Shown: positions 60,381 to 64,000 of the stretch, in pieces
How the letters are laid out: every line of letters begins with the position of its first letter
Numbering within the stretch: position 1 is the first letter of the stretch
Source of the DNA: Aquila chrysaetos chrysaetos
Taxonomy: Eukaryota > Chordata > Aves > Accipitriformes > Accipitridae
Reading direction: 5' to 3'
Assembly (NCBI RefSeq): GCF_900496995.4
Contig: NC_044012.1
Span: forward strand, 21,924,759 to 21,988,758
DNA length: 64,000 bases
Notes under the pieces: model-generated
What the model saw: only the letters and a program-made list of their open reading frames with translations
The model's database searches: none
Told to the model about the DNA's origin: nothing
Translations under genes and position numbers: made by a program

Positions 60381-63300
60381 TCAGAGGACCACCCGCCGGT
60401 CCAGCTGCTCTGCCCGCCCGGCTCGCTGGTGTCGTGCTTCCAGGTGCTTGTTTTGGACCTTCTCAAAGTGTTGCAGCAGTTCCGTGTAGTCGATGTTGGA
60501 GGCTGATGCCCTCTTGAAGCCGGCGCTCGGTTTGGTGCTGTCCCTGCAGGGAGGGAGCAGAGAGTGAGGGCAGGAAGGGGCAGGAGATGGCTGTACCCAG
60601 GGCATCCATCACAGGCAGCACCAAGTGCTTGTCCTGAAGAAGCTGAGCCCAGCACATCCTAGTAATGCTGGTGCCCCATGAAACACCCCCAAAGACCCAT
60701 TTCCCTCCCCCAAAGGCATGAGACAGAGCCCAAGAATTCCTGGGACAAGAGAGAGCGGACAAGGGACATTTTCCTCAGCACCCTGGCCCCCGGAGGGGCA
60801 GTTTAATCCCTGCAACATGGATACTCCCCCCGTCCCAACGCATTCCAGCCAAAAGCAGCAAGACTGGCCAGAAAGGATGCCAGCACCATGTGCCTCGGTT
60901 TCCCTGCCTGGTTTTACGAGCAAGCAAAAAATATACATGTGCTATGGCACAGAGGAGGGCTGGTGGCAGTGGGGACAGCTCCGGCAGATGAGCACCCACG
61001 GCTGGAGCCCTGGGGAGCCCACAAATGGGGCTTTTAGTGTTCATCCCCCAGAGCTGTCCCCATGCAAGGTGGAGGGGACACACCAGCCATGGGATGCCCA
61101 TTGGGTGACAGGGGGGAGCCCACAGAAGGATAGAAGGCGGCTCTCGAGGCCCCGGCGTCCCCCCAGGGAGGGGGCAGCTGGGGCTGGCCTGTTATGAAAG
61201 CCGGCTTCGGTGTTTGAAGGAATGTAGGTCAGAGTTAATCAGATGCTCAGGCCGTCTGACAGCTCCGGTTGCTTGAAAAAAACCCGCTGCCGGGGTTAGA
61301 AGGGGGGAAAAAAGGAGGGGAGAAGCACGTGCAGCCCCCGCCTCCGCCCCCCCAATTAAAATCAGTGCCGGGTTGTGGGTACGAGCTCAGCGCTGGAGGC
61401 CAGGAGGGATAAAAGCCAGCCCAGGGGAGCAGTTAAAAGCCAAGGAGTGGTGGCAGTGGGGGGTTAATTCAGAAACCTGCCCATCTTGGGAGCTCTTCTT
61501 TTTGTTCCCAGGGCTTTGCAGAGGCAGACCCAGCTTTATCATCAATGCCCGCCCCAGCTCATTAGCTGAGGGCTGGAGAGCAAATCCTACCACCGGTGTT
61601 TTAATGAGCGGTACCCCTGGGCTGGGAGCACGAGAATTTCGGCTGGTCCCCAGGGAGATGCTGCCCTTGGACATCACTGCTCATGGCTCCCCGAAGGCCA
61701 GGGGTGGGGATGCAGCAGCTAGCCCCAGGCGTGCACAGGTGTCAGGGTCCTTTTGGGTGCCGTGAAGGCTGTCTGGGCTGCAGGGGAGATGCTTTGGGAG
61801 CAACCCCCGGCTGCCGGAGTCTTTCTCCATAAACCTCCTTCCCAGCTCTGCTCGTTTCCATAGCGACCCCACAAGTGAAATTTTCCATCCCGGATGCCAA
61901 ATGCCTGTGGATGAGGCACAGCCCTCCCAGGGTTACCAAATATAGACACAAAAAACCCCCCGAGCCAACGCTCTCGGCCACGGGGCAAGGAGCAGCCGTG
62001 GCCGCAAAGGAGCTGGGGGGTGAAAGGTAGAGCATGGGGCTGAGTCTGGGATCGCGGGGATGCTTGGCCATGGCCCGGGGGGGATGATGTCGGGGTCCGT
62101 CCCCACAGCACTTACGCAGTCTGCATGAGCTCGGGGTTGGGCACGCACTGGAGGCGGTGCGAGAGGAGCTGGAAGGCACTGCTCTGGGGCAGCAGCATCA
62201 GCAGGCCATAGAGAGCCTTGATCAGGTAGGGGTTGTTCTTCACGTCCAGCAGCTGCAGGCGAAGATCTGGAAGAGGAGAGCAAGAGGATGGGGAGGCGAG
62301 TAAAATGCATTTCACCTCCAGCAGGTTCCTCCCAACCCCTCTGATGGTCCTGGGGAGGCTGGCACCAGCACCCGCATGGCACCAGCAGCCTCTCCCCTTC
62401 CATTAACTCATCCATCTTTGTGCCCCTCACAGGCCAGAAGCCCCTCTCCTTGCCACAGCCCCCAGCTGCCAGCTAGAGAAGGGGGCAGCGGCTCCCCAGT
62501 CTCCCATCCCTGCTACCGCTCATCCCTGAGTCCGTCCATGCTGTCTGCCTGAGGACACATGTGCAACATGAGATTGCTCCTCAGCTTCTGCAGAATTAGC
62601 AGAAATACCCACCCTGAGGTATCACGTCAGGAAGGCTGGGTGACACCCTCCTGGGGACCCTCTGGTGTGGAAGGGATCCTCTCTGCTCAGCTGTGATGGT
62701 GTTAGGCCTTGGCATTGCTCAGCAGAGGGGAAACCACCCTCCTGCTCCATCCCTCATGGTGCTCGTGGCTGGAAGGGTCTTCTGGAGCCCTACAGACAAC
62801 TGAGGTCCCACCTGGGGCAGCCCAGGGGATGGGGCAAGAGGTCCCTGCCCCAGCATCTCACCTCCTGGTTGCCACTAGCACCTCTGGTGTCTCCCAGCGA
62901 AGGGAACCATGCCCAGGGATGCTGCTCGATGGGGGACATGTCTGTCCCCTACCCCGAGACTCAGAGATTAAGGCGAGCCCAGTGGGAAACCCTCAAGGAA
63001 TAATTTGGGGCTGTGGAAAACAACAGACACATGGGTGCCTCACACGGTGGGAAAGTCATCCTCAGGATGAAGCACAGGGTTCCATTGGAGGGAGTGTGAC
63101 TGAGGGACAGCTCACATCTCCATTGCCCAGCTGCTCTAACCCTCTTCCCCCCAGATACTCTCCAGCCCTGGACCTATATAGGTCCCCCCCTCAAAGTCCT
63201 TTCAAGGACATTTCCCAACACCCTCAATGCCCAGCTCCACCTCCAGGGAGAAGGAGCCCAGGGGCAACCAAATGCCATCACAAGAAATCCCCCGCAGCCA

Positions 63301-63963
63301 CAGGTCACCCTGCCACGTTCTGCCCCACCACCACCACCACCCCGGCTTCCACTGCCACATTCCCGAGCCCCTGGCCAGGCCCTGGCTGCATTACACAGCT
63401 GGGGGGACCCACACTGCTGGGGCTGGGAGGCCAGATCTGGATAGAGTAGCAGCTCTGGTTTTTTAGGGCTTAATTCTCCATTTCCAGAAAAAAACACCGT
63501 TTTTCTTGCTAAGGGTCCCAGCAGCACCCACGATGCCACCCCATGCATCCAAGGGCAGCATACATGGCTCCCCTCATCTGACACCCTACCCGCACCCTGC
63601 CCCCCCCATCATTCCCCCATCCCTTTGTTTCGTGCCAACTTCGCTCGCTCCCTTAACCTATATCTGGGGGGCAAGCTGCCCCCCTCCCTGGTGCTGCCAG
63701 TGCACCCGTTCCCAGCGGGCAGCTCCAGTGCTGGGCAAACCTCCCGGCAAGAAGTCTCATAACTTCTGCTCTATTTATTCGTGCGGCGGCTGCCGCTTGC
63801 GATGAAGGAGTGGGGAGGGGGACGAGCCTGGGGTGGGGGAGCACCGCGCGTTGCCCCTTCCCCACGCAGGGTTTTCTCCTTACATGTGAATATGGGGCAC
63901 TCGATGAGCTGCACCAGCTTGTCCACCTCGGTGAGGAAATCCACGGTGACCTCCAGATCCCCG
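60381..63963 (-). CDS. VAC14: VAC14, PIKfyve complex scaffold (C-terminal part)
   Basis: Scaffold of the PIKfyve-FIG4 complex that controls PI(3,5)P2 on endolysosomal membranes. Three last coding exons in transcript order: 63884-63963, 62116-62266 and 60381-60543, encoding 130 C-terminal residues. Recognisable family stretches are [53 protein letters not shown] and the C-terminal [14 protein letters not shown] ending LDRRVVL. Phases agree across both introns (TAT and GCG codons are split). This region belongs to the conserved VAC14 C-terminal domain needed for complex assembly. The gene is cut by the right edge of the window: about five sixths of the protein lie beyond it. The 5' boundary of the 63884-63963 exon rests on a CATCCAG acceptor and an upstream CTTAAC branch-like site. 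Confidence 0.95.
60544..62115 (-). other. Last VAC14 intron with candidate non-coding elements
   Basis: No additional exon recognised. Two stretches of lower GC and ordered appearance (61195-61300 and 61490-61670) contain sites such as GGAATGTAGGTCAGAGTTAA and CTTTATCATCAATG. They may be enhancers. The intron 62267-63883 shows nothing I can name. Confidence 0.4.
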
Positions 63964-64000
63964 CTGGATGTGGCCGTTAAGGATGTTACTTTGGAAAAGG

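Overview
This is a vertebrate nuclear window, almost certainly from a bird. The genes are split by GT-AG introns and the gene order SF3B3, IL34, SDR gene, MTSS2, VAC14 matches what I recall of the avian counterpart of human 16q22. The IL34 protein looks avian, and an SDR 'C-factor-like' gene sits between IL34 and MTSS2 (from memory, absent at this place in human). The species cannot be resolved from the sequence.

Layout. (1) Positions 16-29310, + strand: the complete coding part of SF3B3, 25 coding exons that join to exactly 1217 codons plus a stop. Two introns carry SNORD111-like C/D box snoRNAs. (2) 29311-33356: GC-rich intergenic DNA with no recognisable gene, two minisatellites, and a CpG-rich stretch that probably contains the IL34 promoter and leader. 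(3) 33357-39900, + strand: IL34, six coding exons, 180 aa. Its 4.9 kb fourth intron holds six sequence-identical tRNA-Gly(GCC) genes, one decayed tRNA-Gly copy, a tandemly duplicated block of about 360 bp ahead of five of the tRNAs, and a relic of the neighbouring SDR gene. (4) 41378-43699, - strand: a six-exon SDR gene (253 aa) in which the catalytic Tyr of YxxxK reads as Phe. (5) 44050-57559, - strand: MTSS2 (MTSS1L), 15 coding exons including a 9-nt microexon, 743 aa, with a 3'UTR containing a homopurine/homopyrimidine tract of about 480 bp, and a CpG-island promoter. (6) 59645-63963, - strand: the last three coding exons of VAC14; the rest lies beyond the right edge.

Composition changes sharply at about 29.3 kb. 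SF3B3 lies in ordinary AT/GC-mixed DNA, and everything to its right is GC-rich and full of minisatellites, with a few AT-richer islands that look like conserved non-coding elements.

The genes have unrelated jobs: splicing (SF3B3 and its snoRNAs), cytokine signalling through CSF1R (IL34), translation (tRNA-Gly), probable NAD(P)-linked oxidoreduction or a moonlighting role (SDR), membrane curvature and actin (MTSS2), and PI(3,5)P2 synthesis (VAC14). The most unusual content is the tRNA-Gly/SDR-relic array inside IL34 and the Phe-for-Tyr change in the intact SDR gene. I saw no mobile element, CRISPR array or viral gene that I could support.
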